64,000 nucleotides of DNA from Poa pratensis (lineage: Eukaryota > Streptophyta > Magnoliopsida > Poales > Poaceae). The notes beneath the pieces are model-generated. The model had not been told where the DNA came from. It worked only from the letters and a program-made list of their open reading frames with translations, and searched no databases. Both the position numbers and the translations under genes were made by a program. Below are positions 25,836-38,649 of this stretch, piece after piece. The stretch lies in NCBI GenBank assembly GCA_947311845.1, contig CAMZMU010000123.1:15979161-16043160 (forward strand), read 5' to 3'. The stretch's first letter is position 1; the number at the start of each line of letters is the position of its first letter.

Positions 25836-25865
25836 CCCGTTGCAACGCACGGGCATATTACCTAG
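25836..25865 (+). mobile_element. Helitron 3' terminus
   Basis: A hairpin (stem CCCGT at 25836-25840 with ACGGG at 25849-25853) is followed by a short AT stretch and CTAG at 25862-25865, then T. This is the Helitron 3' signature: a subterminal hairpin, then CTRR, then a host T. The element therefore extends leftward. Its 5' end (A|TC) is not certain. Confidence 0.7.
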
Positions 25866-28856
25866 TCTAAAAAAAGAATTTTGTTCCTTAGTCTGCCGCC
25901 TACCCACTTCGTCAACCCTTTCGTCCATCTCCTATCGGACGTCCTTTCCCTCCGACTCGTGGGCCACGTAAAACCGAGGGAGCCGAGCGCTTCTCCCTCC
26001 CAATCCGGCGAGATTTTCTCGCCCGCATCTAGCACACTCACCTGACGAAGGGCCATCCGAGCCTCCGGCGACCGGCTCATGTACGGCGCCGTTTGTCCTC
26101 TCTCTCTCTCTGCTCGTTGTCTCCTCTTTCTCAATCTCACTTCTCTCTGCAGTTATGCGCTGCGAGGAGCAGGACGAGGGCGACCTCGAACAGAGCCGCC
26201 GGCGTCCAGCACAGGTTGCGGCACAGCCGCCCACTGCCCTCCCTTCTCCCCTATCCTCCCACAGCTGTTCTCTTAAAAAACAATCGCCCCCGAGAAATCT
26301 GTTGTAGCCGAATCTGAAGCTGTGGTGCTCATCCGCGCCCTCGGCCTGCTCGACTTTGACCCGCCTCCCATCACAGGATTTAGCACGCTTGCTCCACCGA
26401 TTCCCTCACCTATTTGGTGCCACTGCCGCACATGACAATGGAGCCGGATGGGAGGAAATGTCTAGGTAGGTCACACTTCAATCGCTTGCCTGACAATCAC
26501 GTCATTGTTCAAAGAATGCATATTGATATTCAGTTCAGTGTGTGGAATCATAAAAGAGGAAATAGATGAAATACAGATTGACTGTAACATCCGGTCTGTG
26601 GCCCATGAATTTTTTGGCCAAGAGAAATGACTAATTATTGGGTTTCATCTTCAAATATTTGTTCAAGCATGCGTAAATATATTCTGACACTGATGTTATA
26701 GGATCTATCAATTCTTGTAGACCAGAGTTTTTCCCCACAGTAACAGAGGAAGCCCTGGTGTCCCTCCCGGCTCCCAAAACTGGCTGGTGTAGCGTGTAGG
26801 AGATTGGCATGCGTTAGATGCTTTTTGTGTGTGCTGATGCTGACACTCACTTCTTGATAACTGATAGAGGTAGTAGTGCTTCTGTATATTGTTTCTTAGT
26901 TAGGGAGACTTTTAACATGCAAAGTTGAGGAGGGGACGAGGGGTATCTTAACTTATTTTTCGAATTTCCTGCCAGGTACAGTGTACATATAAATTATACT
27001 TGATTGACCGATGATGGCGGCATTCAATGGTTTGCTCGCGTGTGTTTATGTTATAATTTGTAATGTACTAATGACTGGGTTTGAATGGCTTAAGTTGACA
27101 GTTGGTTGGTTTCTAGCAAATGGGAATGATATGTGGGAACATTGTAGCATTTTCTTATGCTGAATGATTAGGAAAATTAGTTTTCTCTCACATTGCTTTG
27201 TCATGGGATTATCGTTATGCAATAATACTGATTTATATATAGGTGAGACCCCTTTCCAAGAATACCAAAAAAAGAACGCTGGTGGATCAATATTGACAAT
27301 AGGTGTACGCGACTCTACCTTACTGTTTCAGGTCAGCCACGTCACTCCTTACTTGCATTAAGTTAATGATTTTGGTTTTTGGGCTCTATAGACTTGAACA
27401 CTTCAAGTACAGTGTTATTGGTTCACATTCACAAGCATGAGCGCTTATTGATACTCCTGTTTTCATAGCTAGCTCATTTGACTGATATTTTTCTTTTCTT
27501 GCAGGAGTGAATATCGTTAAGGATAAATCTCATAAACCATTTTTAGATTCGTGTGTTGATTTTTCACTTCATGATCTCGTGTCTTCAAATGGTTCGATAC
27601 CGGTATTTTCTCTCAAAAAGATTTTGCAAATGGTTGCGGAAGGTCTCATCTAGGATGAAACCATTATTATCTACAACCAAAAAACATTTCAAATAGGATT
27701 CTCTTTTGTTTTCTAGAGAGAGATGTTAATGGTTCACATTGGAATGGTGAAAATTAACTAGGTTCAGTAAAAGAAATTATTCTTTCATTTTTGGAGTAAT
27801 CATTGGAACTGGACATTGTGTCTTCCTGCGGGTGAGAATGGGGGAGATAAAACAAGGGAGTGTTGTAGACAAAGGCGGTAAGATAGAGATTTTGATGTTT
27901 CTCTTGTTACGAAACCGTATGCATGTTGAAGAATGTTGAGGTGGGTATAGGACTTGTTTTGGAATGGTTGGCGACGAGATGGTCCCGTCTAAAGGTGCCC
28001 ATTGCCCAGTATGACATCCGGGACATCGTGCACCTAGAGGTAATCAGATTCTGTAGTCTCTAACTGCAGCTTGTTATGTGTAGTTCTCTTGGATTTAATC
28101 TGATACTATTTTAACTTATGCAATCAAATCCATCAAGAGAGCACATGGTAAATTTATATAATGGGAGAGGAAACTCACCCAGCAAGCCCATGATGAAGTA
28201 GACCATTCTACTTGTTATAAACTGGGGTACTTTGATTGGAAATGTTACTGATACTGAAGTCATATTGTAGGTTACTTGAATATGGCTGAATAGTGCAGGA
28301 TGTAGATGAATATTTCTGGGGGTTAATATAGCAGGATACTGGACAATCGGTTAAAATATTGTTCCCTACGCCAACAGTTCTACTTGATGTTTGATGCTTT
28401 ATTCAACTGTAGCTGTTTGAGTCTAACATTTTATAGCTACTAAAATAATCGAGATAACTTTTGTGTTTAGCTACTGGAACAACTGAGATAACTTTAATGT
28501 GTACATTTAAGTTGTTCCTCTAACAAACTGAAGCCTCTGCCTTCAAGCTAGCATCATCTTTGAGCGGACATCCAATGTTGTACCTTCTCCACGCCATAAG
28601 GGCCAAAGATGATTCAATGCAAGGAGGGAGTAGCGTTCTTTTGGAACACTCACATCTCCCATATTCCCTCTTTATTTGGATATATACAAGTGGTTCAGTT
28701 CGATGTGCTGGATATTTATTATGCCTCCGCTGGAGGAAAGGGACTGGGAGAACTGAAATTACAAATTTTACATGAAAAACCATAGTCCAGAGGGGCAATT
28801 TCTTATTCACATCTCTTCTTTGTTCATGACTGCATTTCTTTAAATCCTTCGGTGAC
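25866..28856 (+). other. Probable second Helitron body, 5' part
   Basis: This starts with TCTAAAAAAAG directly after the previous Helitron end. Positions 25900-26470 are GC-rich and resemble a gene leader or first exon. A segment at 27241-27331 is flanked by AG and GT and could be a captured exon. I recognise no protein family in it. Confidence 0.35.
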
Positions 28857-29030
28857 ATGAGAAGTTGGATCTTAGAGTTTCTAGGCAGAGCCTCTCGCAT
28901 GCAAGCCACTACCTTGGCTGTGTCCTGTTGGCAAATTTTGGAAGCCCGTAACGATGCCAGAAATGGGCAAGGTGAGCTCCATCCGATGAGAGTGGCCGCC
29001 ATTAGATTTGACACAGCTTTAAGAATTCAT
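28857..29030 (+). pseudogene. Retroelement RNase H-like fragment
   Basis: The translation includes LEFLGRASRMQATTLAVSCW and ARNDARNGQGELHPMRVAA. This resembles the linker before the RNase H-like domain of plant LINE reverse-transcriptase proteins. Only about 55 residues remain. Nothing upstream or downstream continues the domain. Confidence 0.5.
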
Positions 29031-30322
29031 ATCCAAGTTTTATTCGAGGAGAGGCTATACATGGCCATATTATCTTGTTCATCTACATTTAACTGTTATT
29101 TCATCAAATTATTCCTAGCTGACAAAGGAAGCAGAAATTTTATTTGTGTCCTAATGATGATATTTGGTGTTATTTTTTTGTTAGGGTGAAATGGAGACCA
29201 CGCTCGGTCAACATCTGCCAATTGGCTCTCTAACAAATTTGCACATGCTACACCAGCTGATGTAGGTCAGTAGGTGCAGCATAAGAGGCGGCGCTAACGA
29301 TAATGATGAGGGAGTAGGCCACAACAATTTCCATAAAATTATTTTCCTCTGTTCTGGTAACAATTGTAATGTATATGATCTGTGCATGGACGTGAATAGG
29401 CTGGATGTCCAATAACAGAAATCAAATATGGACATGAAAATCCAAGAAAAACGAATTTATGCACGCCAGTATGTATATTTTATCTCTATTCTCTAAAAAC
29501 ATTGCACTGAGATTCATTGTTGTATATATATAATTGGACACTGAATTAATGGATATACTGAATTGGAGAGTCCGGAGAAGTTTGGCTACACAAGGCGAAA
29601 AAGAAGCAGAAAGGGAGAGAGTGAGGGAGAGGGAGGAGAGTGGTGTAACGGGTTAAAAACAAGTCGACAGTGTCGTCTCATGTGCAATAGGATCCTAGAG
29701 TTTAATAGTAATCCTGCACGTGTAACACACGTGTCATATCAGAGAATATATTATCAAAATGAGCAGACAGATGTAGTGTATTTATGCATCAAATCATAAA
29801 ATCACCGGTTGTTAAATATTTAATAAAAAAAAGTTCTCTGGCAAAAAAAAAGAAAGCATTGGGGTCATGTGCAAGTATCTAGCAAAATATCTATAGTCTG
29901 AATGTGACAGAATGGGGATGGAGCAGGTAGCATACATTTTTTAGGGGAAAAGGTAAGCATACATCAAGTGCAGCAACAACTGCTTCCAGGATTGAACCCA
30001 TAGAAAATAATTCACCATTACTAATTCTGACAGATGTATGACACTCATCGTAAAAGATTACAAAAGGAAAGAAATATATAAAATAAAACCTGAACATCTG
30101 TGAGCAAATGCACCGCAACAATTTGTTTTGCCAAAAAACCATCAGTTAGAGATGCTAGAATACCACCAACGAAGATCTGTGTTGACTTGGGACTACTTAT
30201 TGTTGCCATCGCTGTCTAGACAGTACATTTGAATATTCCTTTCAAGTCTGCCACTTCTGGTTGTGATTTTCAACTTAAGAATATCTCTAGCTAGCTGTAC
30301 AGAATATAGGTATTACCGTTCT
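29031..30322. other. AT-rich sequence, no firm gene
   Basis: A minus-strand open stretch at 29890-30142 includes HTSVRISNGELFSMGSILEA and reads rather like coding sequence, but it has no partner exons or recognised family. The rest shows nothing definite. Confidence 0.35.
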
Positions 30323-30420
30323 TCAGTCTACATCATGATCCTCCTCCAAGACCTTGTCAAAAATTGGTGACAAATCTATATCCTCGACGCATCCTAGCAC
30401 GCTTTGTCCTTCATGATCAC
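30323..30420 (-). pseudogene. Possible captured C-terminal exon, unknown gene
   Basis: The minus-strand frame ends in an acidic, protein-like tail (GQSVLGCVEDIDLSPIFDKV, then LEEDHDVD and a stop at 30325-30323). An in-frame stop lies just upstream of 30420 and no strong acceptor is visible. It may therefore be a decayed exon or chance. The family is not recognised. Confidence 0.3.
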
Positions 30421-33400
30421 AGAATCAGCTATAGCTTTCTTATGAAAACTTGTGGCGATTGGTTCTGCACAAATAAATGACTAATCATTTCGAATTTCTA
30501 GCAGTGAGTTCTGTGTAACTATGGTACGATCAGAATGATTATTCCTTCTGTACAGTTCCATCCACTTCCATTGCCAACTCTGGTTTCTTAAAATCTGAAG
30601 ATAAGAAACCCACTGACATTAAGATGAACATGTTACTGCATTGTTTTAAGCATGAAACGGGTAGCCAGCTGAAAACTCCTGATGCGTCTACACTGATAAA
30701 AGAGAGATAAGTACTACGGAGTCTAGTACTCTGAGTATTGTCTCTCTTTTGGATGTATAAGGTAAAAACGAATTTTCTCCTAGAAACAAGGTCACAAAGA
30801 GATAGTCAAAGAGGTTATGTTGAATACGATGAACAAGGGTCATAGCAGGTTAAAATATTGAATCCTACCTCTTAGCATATATTTGATTATTGCAGTGAAA
30901 TAATGCTTGCTCACTGAACACTGCAATTCTTCACCATTTGATGCTATTGCCAGAAAAATACATTGACAATCATCACTGCCCTTGACTAATCATCAAAGTA
31001 CTGATCAGAAGAACCAGTACTGTCCAGTATCATCAGCATTTAACAGATAGACCAAAGCAATCTGTGCAAACTACGGCTCCATTCCAGCAAATGTTTAGTG
31101 ACCATGTTAGCAAAGTGTGAGTTAAGAGGAATTCAGTCTCTCCGAGCATAGTAATAATAATTAAAAAGAATAATAGACTCACAAAATATGTTTACTGGAA
31201 TCTCATACCTTGGTCGGTTTTGCTAGTTTGACAACGGTCAATGGTCATGGAAGGCGCCAACTTTAGCAAGATTCAGCACCGGCTGCAAGGCCGCTTAGCT
31301 ATAAAAGTAACATTGAGCACCGATGTCCTGTCTATCTCATGCATCACTTCAGAGGCGGAATAAGCGTCCTCAAGCAAATATTCCTAATTTTTTGTTTGAT
31401 GTTTCAGTTCAATGGTGAAATCTGCAATGGCATGCAAAACCTTGCGTGAGATTCAAAATATCAGTAGAGAAAAGGAACTTACAATCAAGGCAAGAGTAGC
31501 AAGACTATGGAATTCAGTATTGATTAGTAATGGTGAAATAATTAATCTTGATATGATCCTTATTGATCTGGAGGTATAAGGGTACTCTATTTTTCAAATT
31601 ATATTTCCTTTTATGTTTAATGGGGTATGCATAAGGGGAGGGGGGTGCATAACACTGCCGATGCCGGTCCCAAGCCCGGGTAAAAGTGGAGGGTGCACAC
31701 AAGGAAGGGAATTATACTAAAATCAAGGTAAAGAATATGCTTCACTAACTATTTCAAACAGGATATACAGATGACAAGTAGTACACATACAAATTAGCAT
31801 CTGATTAAAATGTCATCATCTGATACAAATGAAAAATTCAATGATGCAGAGATCATTTATCATCCCATGATAACTCGGATTACTTCTGTCCAAATACTAC
31901 AGGAGCAACTACTTTACTTCTTTTTCATAATTTACAGATTATACTATAGTGCTCAATACAGTAGCCTGTCTGGAACCACACATTTGTATCGTACTTACTG
32001 CCACAATTTTTGTTACGTTAGGAGAACAAACATGATCACAGACTTAGCTACACTGCCTAGAAATAAGTTGAGTCAGCTATTCAAAATTCAGAAAGCGGCT
32101 GGGAAATTTCAACGAACATCTAGTGCTCACACATACAGACGTGTCCCAGACGCTTCAAAACTGAATTCCCAGTTTCCCACCAGCCTGGAAACAATCTAAA
32201 GTCCATACACGCCACTCCAAGGTTTGGGCAACACACTACCCAGTGGCAGACGCACAATTTCAAAAGAAAAATGAAATTCTCAAAATATTACTTAATGGAC
32301 ATCAAGGTTCATGAGAGCAATCAAAGTACGAATTAGAAATCAACACCTACTATGGAGATTAGGGAGGGCTTGCCTCACTGCCGGCCGCCTCCATGGAGAA
32401 CCTCTCGGTGTGCCACATGTGCGTGTGCAGCCACCGTGCGCCATGGGCGGTGCCTCACCCTCCTCGATCACGTGCGGAGGAGCTCCCCTCCTCTGATGCA
32501 TCACCCGTCCGCGGCGCCTCTGCTTGTGCGGCGACGCTTGGAGGGGAGGTGCTCCGTGACGCACCGCATGATTTGGCCGCTGACTGGAGCGCGTGGAGTG
32601 GATGGCGGCGGCGTACCTGCCGGAGGGAGCGGAATTTGTCGTGGGGGCTGCTTCCAGGAGAGATTCCGAGAAGCGGTGCTCGTGCCTTGGAGAAGCAGAA
32701 TGCCGCCGTCGAGTCAGATGCAGGGGACAGGCTGGTGCAGATCTCTCCGCGACGGACGACAGGTGCAGGGGAGGCGGCGTCTCCTCGCGTAGCGCAGGGC
32801 ATGTTCGGCACGGCGGCGCGCGTGGCTGCGGCGCCCGGTCTGTCGGTCTGCAAGTGGCGGCGGTGCGGGTGGATAGGCCCCGGAGACGGCGACGGGACCG
32901 CGTGGAGCAGGAGGTGCTCCACGACGTCGATGGCGGCGCGGCGTAGAGGGACGGGGCTCCGGCGCCGTTGATGCCGACCCGATGGACAGGGACGGCGCAG
33001 AGTGCAGCGCGGCGGCGGCGTCTCCGTCGTCCCGGGCAGTGCGTGGCGGCGCGACAGCGTGGAGGCGGCGTAGTCCTGTCTCCCGTGTGCAGTCCGGCGA
33101 TAGCGGTGGCGGCCGTCGTCATCCGGGCAAGGCATCGTGGTGTGCGTGGAGTGCGGCGGCGGTCGTCGTGGTGTGTGTGGACTGTGGAGTGCGGAGGCGG
33201 TTATGTCGTGGAGATGAGTGGCGTCGTGGCGTCGATGGAGGTTCCAATTGCAGGACGGCGGCGTCGAGGGAACAAACTCGGGGGTGCGGGCGACGTTGCC
33301 TTAAACATTTGCGTTAAACATTGAAGCGTCGTGGGCCGTAGGATATCCGTGTTGTATGGTTCAGATCGTCTGAATCTCCGCCCTCTGGGTCTTTTTATAT

Positions 33401-33453
33401 TAGTCTAGATGATAGATACGATATGTGTTGAACACGTAAAATATGTACACTCA
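30421..33453. other. Probable second Helitron body, 3' part
   Basis: Positions 30421-32330 are AT-rich without a recognised gene. Positions 32340-33320 are strongly GC-rich, with open frames in most phases on both strands. The deduced proteins are Arg/Pro/Ala-rich with no domain. This may be the first exon and promoter of a captured minus-strand gene, but I cannot name it. Confidence 0.35.
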
Positions 33454-33480
33454 CGTTGCAACGCACGGGCAATTAACTAG
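33454..33480 (+). mobile_element. Helitron 3' terminus
   Basis: The string GTTGCAACGCACGGGCA is shared with the Helitron end at 25865. It is followed by AATTAA and CTAG (33477-33480), then T. The hairpin stem is shorter here (CGT/ACG) because the CCC arm has changed. Shared terminal sequence suggests the same Helitron family. Confidence 0.65.
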
Positions 33481-34220
33481 TGCTACAAAAATACCGAGTA
33501 TAACAACCACCTTGGTTAGATGTTTGAAGTTCACTTTCAAAAAAAAACTGGATAAGTTGAAAATTCACCAAACATAACTCGTCAAAAGGGGCACATCAAT
33601 GATGCTGCTATTTTATTCCAAATGCATTTCGAATAACCGTCGCATTCAAAGAAATCTATATATCCATCCCCAAGTGAAGGTTCTGTTACTAGATCCAGGT
33701 GCTCCACGCGTACATCCAGCAGCTCGAACGAAGAGGGTCTTGGTGCTGGATGCAAATGGACCCCTGCTTCCTAAGGTGGGTGCATCGAGGTAGGAGGCGG
33801 CGGCGCTGTGGACCAAGTGCGCTCGGGCAGCACAGGAACGAGACTCTGAACGACTACGAGCGAGAGCCTGGCGGCGCACAGGGGCGGGGAAATGAAGCTT
33901 TGGGCTACGTGCGAGCGAGGAACTAGCTGGGCGGCGGCGTGCTGGACTACGCCGGCTGGGGCGCCCTAGACATGGTGGTACCCTGCTCGATCTGGATACA
34001 AATGGGGAGCAGCGATATGGAGGAGAAGTGCTCTACCAGACTCAGGGACAGGATGGAAAAAGGCAGAGAATAGATGCTTAGGGGGGTTTGTACAAAACTG
34101 CATGGTGGTGGAACCCAAATAGGAGATCTGACTGTTCGTAGGGAATCCGATGACAACCGATGCAATTTTCAGATTTGCAGGATTTAGTGTGTTTGCAGGT
34201 GATACGTTTCCCTACTGACC
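33481..34220. other. Spacer, no gene recognised
   Basis: Mixed-composition sequence with short overlapping open frames on both strands, none with recognisable features. Confidence 0.4.
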
Positions 34221-35060
34221 ACCCGCAGCACCCACTACGCTGACCAGTACCACGAAAATGGTAGCTAGGGTCCTCAAGGCAGGTCGCAACGGAATACTAC
34301 AACTTTTGTCACAAATCTTTTTTGACACATCCAAACCACCACGTATATTCATCCGCAATCCACATACAAAGTACACAGAAATAGAACAAAGAAAGAGCAA
34401 TACGTAGGGGGATCAAACCAAGAAACGAGATCGGCGACCACGCCGGCGTCGAGGACGAAGACCACCATCCTCCACCTTGCCACTGACAGGGATCGATTTG
34501 CCCTATGAGAGACGCCGCCTTGAACGTCCGCCGCGCCGCGGCGGAAACCTTGACGATGAACGGCCTTGGCGCGCGCCCCCCTGATCCAGCGATTCCACCA
34601 CGCCGCGGTCATCTTCGGAGTCGCCGCCGCCGGAGTCAACCAAAGATCTCGAGTCTTGAACCCTTGGGGGCTCCGCCGTCCACGGAGACGACCAAGGGAA
34701 CGACGCCCACGGCACCTCCGCGGAGATGCGAGGGCGCCCGTGGCGGTGGCTCGAAGACGACGCTCCGTAGAGCGCCGCCGCCGGAGAGGAGAACCACCGC
34801 CCGCAAACACCGGCCGCCGCGCTTCCACCTCCAGATCGCCGGCGACCTGCAAACCAAAGAGCACCTACACTAAGTACTGGACACGAGACGGGATCCCCCG
34901 GTCTCCCGCCGCCGAGGCGGCCGGCGGAGGCCGAGGGATCCGACGGATCGAGCCGGCGAGGGTGGAGTTCTCTGGAGGATCCAAAAAGATCGCCTTCCAC
35001 TGTAGACGGAAGGGGAAAGGCGAGTCTCAGTCTCTTATGTCTCAACTTTTGTCACAAATC
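34221..35060 (-). repeat. GC-rich repeat-like block, unclassified
   Basis: The minus strand carries a 180-codon open frame (35045-34503) rich in Ser, Arg, Gly and Pro, and overlapping long frames occur in other phases. That pattern and composition fit the GC-rich 5' or 3' regions of Triticeae LINE-type repeats rather than a gene. I could not define its ends. Confidence 0.4.
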
Positions 35061-35200
35061 TGAACACAAACACTTTATGGAGATATACATGCGCCTCTGA
35101 GTTTTGACATAAGTTCTAGGTACGTATATTAATGGACCCAACAAATACATCAATCTTGGAACGCATAAATAATCCCAACTAAAGGCAAGCGAAGCATTTA

Positions 35201-38200
35201 TCACTCCATAAGTATTATACGATTACTTGGAATTGCTTCAACAAAATTCCAGTAAGCACCTCCTCTTAAGAAAGCTCTCGTCAAGTTGGGGCATATAATA
35301 ATACATAGTTCCTCGAGGGCTGGGAGCTGTTGTAGGAGTCCCTCCGGTAGTGTATCTAACCTTGGGCAATCTGAAATCAATAGCTTCTTGAGCCGAGGAA
35401 ATGAAACAACCGCTACTTGTCCTGCTACCTCCTGGTGCCATCTCTCTAGCTTAGGCATGTTATGAACTAACATGGTTTCCAGTTTAGGAAAGAACGGGGG
35501 TGGAGAAATACAGGATTCCACATTGTCTATTTCATCATTACCAACGCATATACTTGTCAAGCTAAGCAAATATCTCAATCGCAAGTGCTTGAGAGAGGGC
35601 AGCTGCCATAATGGTGGAAGATCCTTGCAGTTCGTGCAACTACTAAGAACAAGTTCACGGAGATGTTCTAACAGTGTAGAGTTGTGCATCCATAATGAGA
35701 ATTTAGCGCCAGTATAACCAATTAAAACTAGGACTTCAAGTCTTTTGTGAGGACGAAGGGCCTCTAAAATTCCTTCTGCATTAGTATCTACTTCATCTCC
35801 ATCGCTTATGTGACGTTCTGATCCGTACCAACCGAGTAACAATCTTTTCAAATCATGCTTGGCGGATATATTTCCTTGTTTAGCATCTTCTGCACTATGC
35901 ACTTTTCTCAACTGTGTCAAAGAAAGACCACCACCTAGATTCAGTTCTTTCAGTTGATCAATTCCACGACCTGCATCACTATGAATGACATAACTCGTCA
36001 ATGTCTGTAGTGAATTCAGCTGACCAATCCCTTGTGGCATGTGATCCAAACTACTACATTCAACCAGGATGATGTGCCGGAGACTGTTCATATATCTCAT
36101 GCCTTCAGGTAATTTCACAAGGTTGTGACACCTAGTGAGGTTCAATGTTTGCAAGCTATACAACACGGTAATGGCTTCAGGCAGTGCAAATATATCAGAA
36201 TGAGAACAATCTAGGTAGCGAAGATGCTTTAAGTTTGTCATATGTATTTCAAATGAGGGTGTCTTCAATGCTCGTAAGGACATGAGTTTTGATTTTGCCA
36301 TAATCAAAGACTTGGCCGTGTCCAGAGAAGCCTCATCACTGCGCTCCAACTCCCTTCGAACTAATATTGTGCGGGCTCGAGGAGCTAGAATTTCCTTCAT
36401 GGCTACAATAGTATTATTACTGACATAATCAAGTGACAAATGTCGAACCTCATGTTGTAATGAGCTGGCACATGTGGATTGCACAATTTCGTGACGTGTA
36501 GAAGAAACTTGCAGAATGTAACAATCATTTCCACCTACGGATTCAGCAAGATCATGCATGAGATCATGCATCTTGCAAATAGTTGGTTTGTGCATGTGGT
36601 CATAATCTGGAATCTTCACATCTTGCAGAAAACATCTCCAAACTAGCACATCGAAAATATATTGGCCTCTTGTTTCTGATGCAATGAAGTCATTGGCCAT
36701 CCATAACTGGATGAGCTCGTCTTTATCCATTGGGCTATCCTTGGGGAAAATAGCACAGAAGGAGAAGCATATTTTTTCTTTAGATGACAAGTGATCATAG
36801 CTTAGCTGTAGTGCTGGTACAATCCCAGTAGTTGTCAGGATGTCATTCTTCCAGACCTCACTATCTAAAACAGAGGACCACTGATTGTGATGCTTTGAAC
36901 GAAGTAAAGTTGCCATTGTCTTGATAGCAAGAGGCAATCCCTTACACTTGCGGACAATACTCTCAGCAATCGAAATCAATTCCTCTTGCTTTTCTTCTTC
37001 CCTAGTTCCAAATGCGTTTCTGCGAAAAAGCTCCCATGACTGATCCAAATTTAGATGTGATATCTGATGTGGAGGATGTGTGCCCATAATAGAAGCAACT
37101 TGATCGCTTCGGCTTGTAACAATTATAGCACTGCCTGAGCTAGCATGTGAGCATAGCAATGATCTCATATCATTCCATTTCTCCCTATCTTCATTCCAAA
37201 CATCATCCAACACTAGGAGGTACCTTTTCTTGCCCAACACTTCATCAAGTCTCTTCTGTAGTGCCTCCATCTTAGTTAATTCACATTTGGTCATTGTGGC
37301 CACTTGTATTACTGATTGAATAATTTCTTCGATAACGAACTTGTCAAAGACACATACCCATATGACCCGTTCAAAATGATGATTCACCCTCTGATCATTG
37401 TGAACAAGTTGGGCAAGGGTAGTCTTACCAATTCCCCCCATACCAACTATGGGGAGCACCAGGACATTATTATTGTTACTGTTGCTGTGGTCGAGCAATA
37501 TCCTGACCACTTGTTCCTTCTCATCTTCTCTGCCGACAATCTCTGATTCATCAACTCGAGAGTGTGTTTGCGGATGAACAATGCTTGATGCCTCGGCATG
37601 TTGTAGGAAGTGGAAATTGTTCATCTCGACAACCAGTTCATCAATCGCCTCAAGTGCATCCTTCAACTTCCAACTCATGTGAAGACGGAAAACAACCGGG
37701 CTATTGACGGTGAAGTAGCTCAGCATCTGAAATGAATACAAATAAATTGAAATTAAGAGGCTTCCATTGTTAGCACAGCCCCTGTCGCCGTGTAGTTTCC
37801 AGCGACTGACAAAGGTCGGTCCTGCAATACATGCGTGAGGATAAGGAATCTAGGGTTAGGGGCTGGCCTAATATACAGAAGGACTGATTCGTAATTTCCC
37901 AAAAGTGGAGGGACTTGTTTGCAAATTACCACGGTACTGTTCAACACTGTAGCAATATACAGTAACGCTGAGAGGCCGCGAAACGGACCCTCTTTTATAG
38001 TTAGTAATAATGCACTACTAGGACGTAATCAACTAGGACTCGATGATGACACAAACGCATTTGAGCAGTGTATACTGCGGAACTACGGCACATGACGCTG
38101 TACCCGGCCGTGTCGGACCGTTTCTAACATCCATTTCCAAATAAAGCAAATTGAAAGTCCATGAGAAGAGAAGGTAGGAGGAGGACAAACCTTGTGTGCG

Positions 38201-38514
38201 CTGGAGCAGCGGCGGAGCTGGTCGTCACGGCGCATCTTGGCAGCACGGCGGCGCAGCGCCTCGTAGCGGAAGTCGTCGAGGACATCGTCGGCTTGGTAGG
38301 CGGCAGTCTTGAGGTCCTTGATCCACCGGCGGACGGCGGATTTGGTGCGGCTCTGGTCCTCGGCGTCCAGCAGGATGTCCTGGATGGCGGAGAGGTGGCG
38401 CTCAAGCTTCCGGCGGGCCTTTTCCAGCCCCCACGCCCGCACCAGCTCTCCCACCAGCGCATCGCCGGCCTTGGCCGCCACGCTGCCCAGCAGCGGCATC
38501 AGCAGGGAACCCAT
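35201..38514 (-). CDS. CC-NBS-LRR disease-resistance protein (RGA-like)
   Basis: Two exons, 38514-38191 and 37726-35201, join in phase 0 (AAG|GTTTGT donor, TTTCAG acceptor) to give 949 residues. The first exon encodes the Rx-type coiled coil, with AIQDILLDAEDQSRTKSAVR and the AAYQADDVLDDF motif. The NB-ARC region has the P-loop GMGGIGKTTLAQLV, kinase-2 KRYLLVLDDVWNE, RNBS-B SAIIVTSRSDQVAS, GLPL KGLPLAIKTM and an MHD motif in KMHDLMHDLAESV. About ten leucine-rich repeats follow, from about residue 600. The protein ends near AYWNFVEAIPSNRI, a usual ending for this clade. Such cytosolic receptors detect pathogen effectors. All key nucleotide-binding motifs are present and no break is seen, so it may be functional. 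The LRR region is on the short side for the group. Confidence 0.95.
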
Positions 38515-38633
38515 CTGAGTCGGACGCCGCCGGAGGGTGGCTCAATCAGTGGTGCTCCGGTCTCAGTCAGTCGCCGCCGGCGAGTGGCTCAAATCAATCG
38601 GCAGCAGCAGTCCAGGTGAAGGTAGAGGAGAAT

Positions 38634-38641
38634 GTATATAT
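38634..38641 (-). promoter_or_regulatory. Possible TATA box of the NLR gene
   Basis: An ATATATAC-like string (minus strand) lies about 120 bp upstream of the NLR start codon, a plausible distance with a short 5' UTR. Supported only by position and sequence. Confidence 0.35.
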
Positions 38642-38649
38642 GTGCGAGA

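Noticed and set aside
32340..33135. Long open frames (up to 260 codons) on both strands
   Set aside because: Very high GC gives few stop codons in every phase. The proteins are Arg/Pro/Ala-rich with no domain, and opposite-strand frames are equally long.
34503..35045. 180-codon minus-strand open frame
   Set aside because: Overlaps similar long frames in other phases, has repeat-like composition and no recognisable domain. Treated as a GC-rich repeat.
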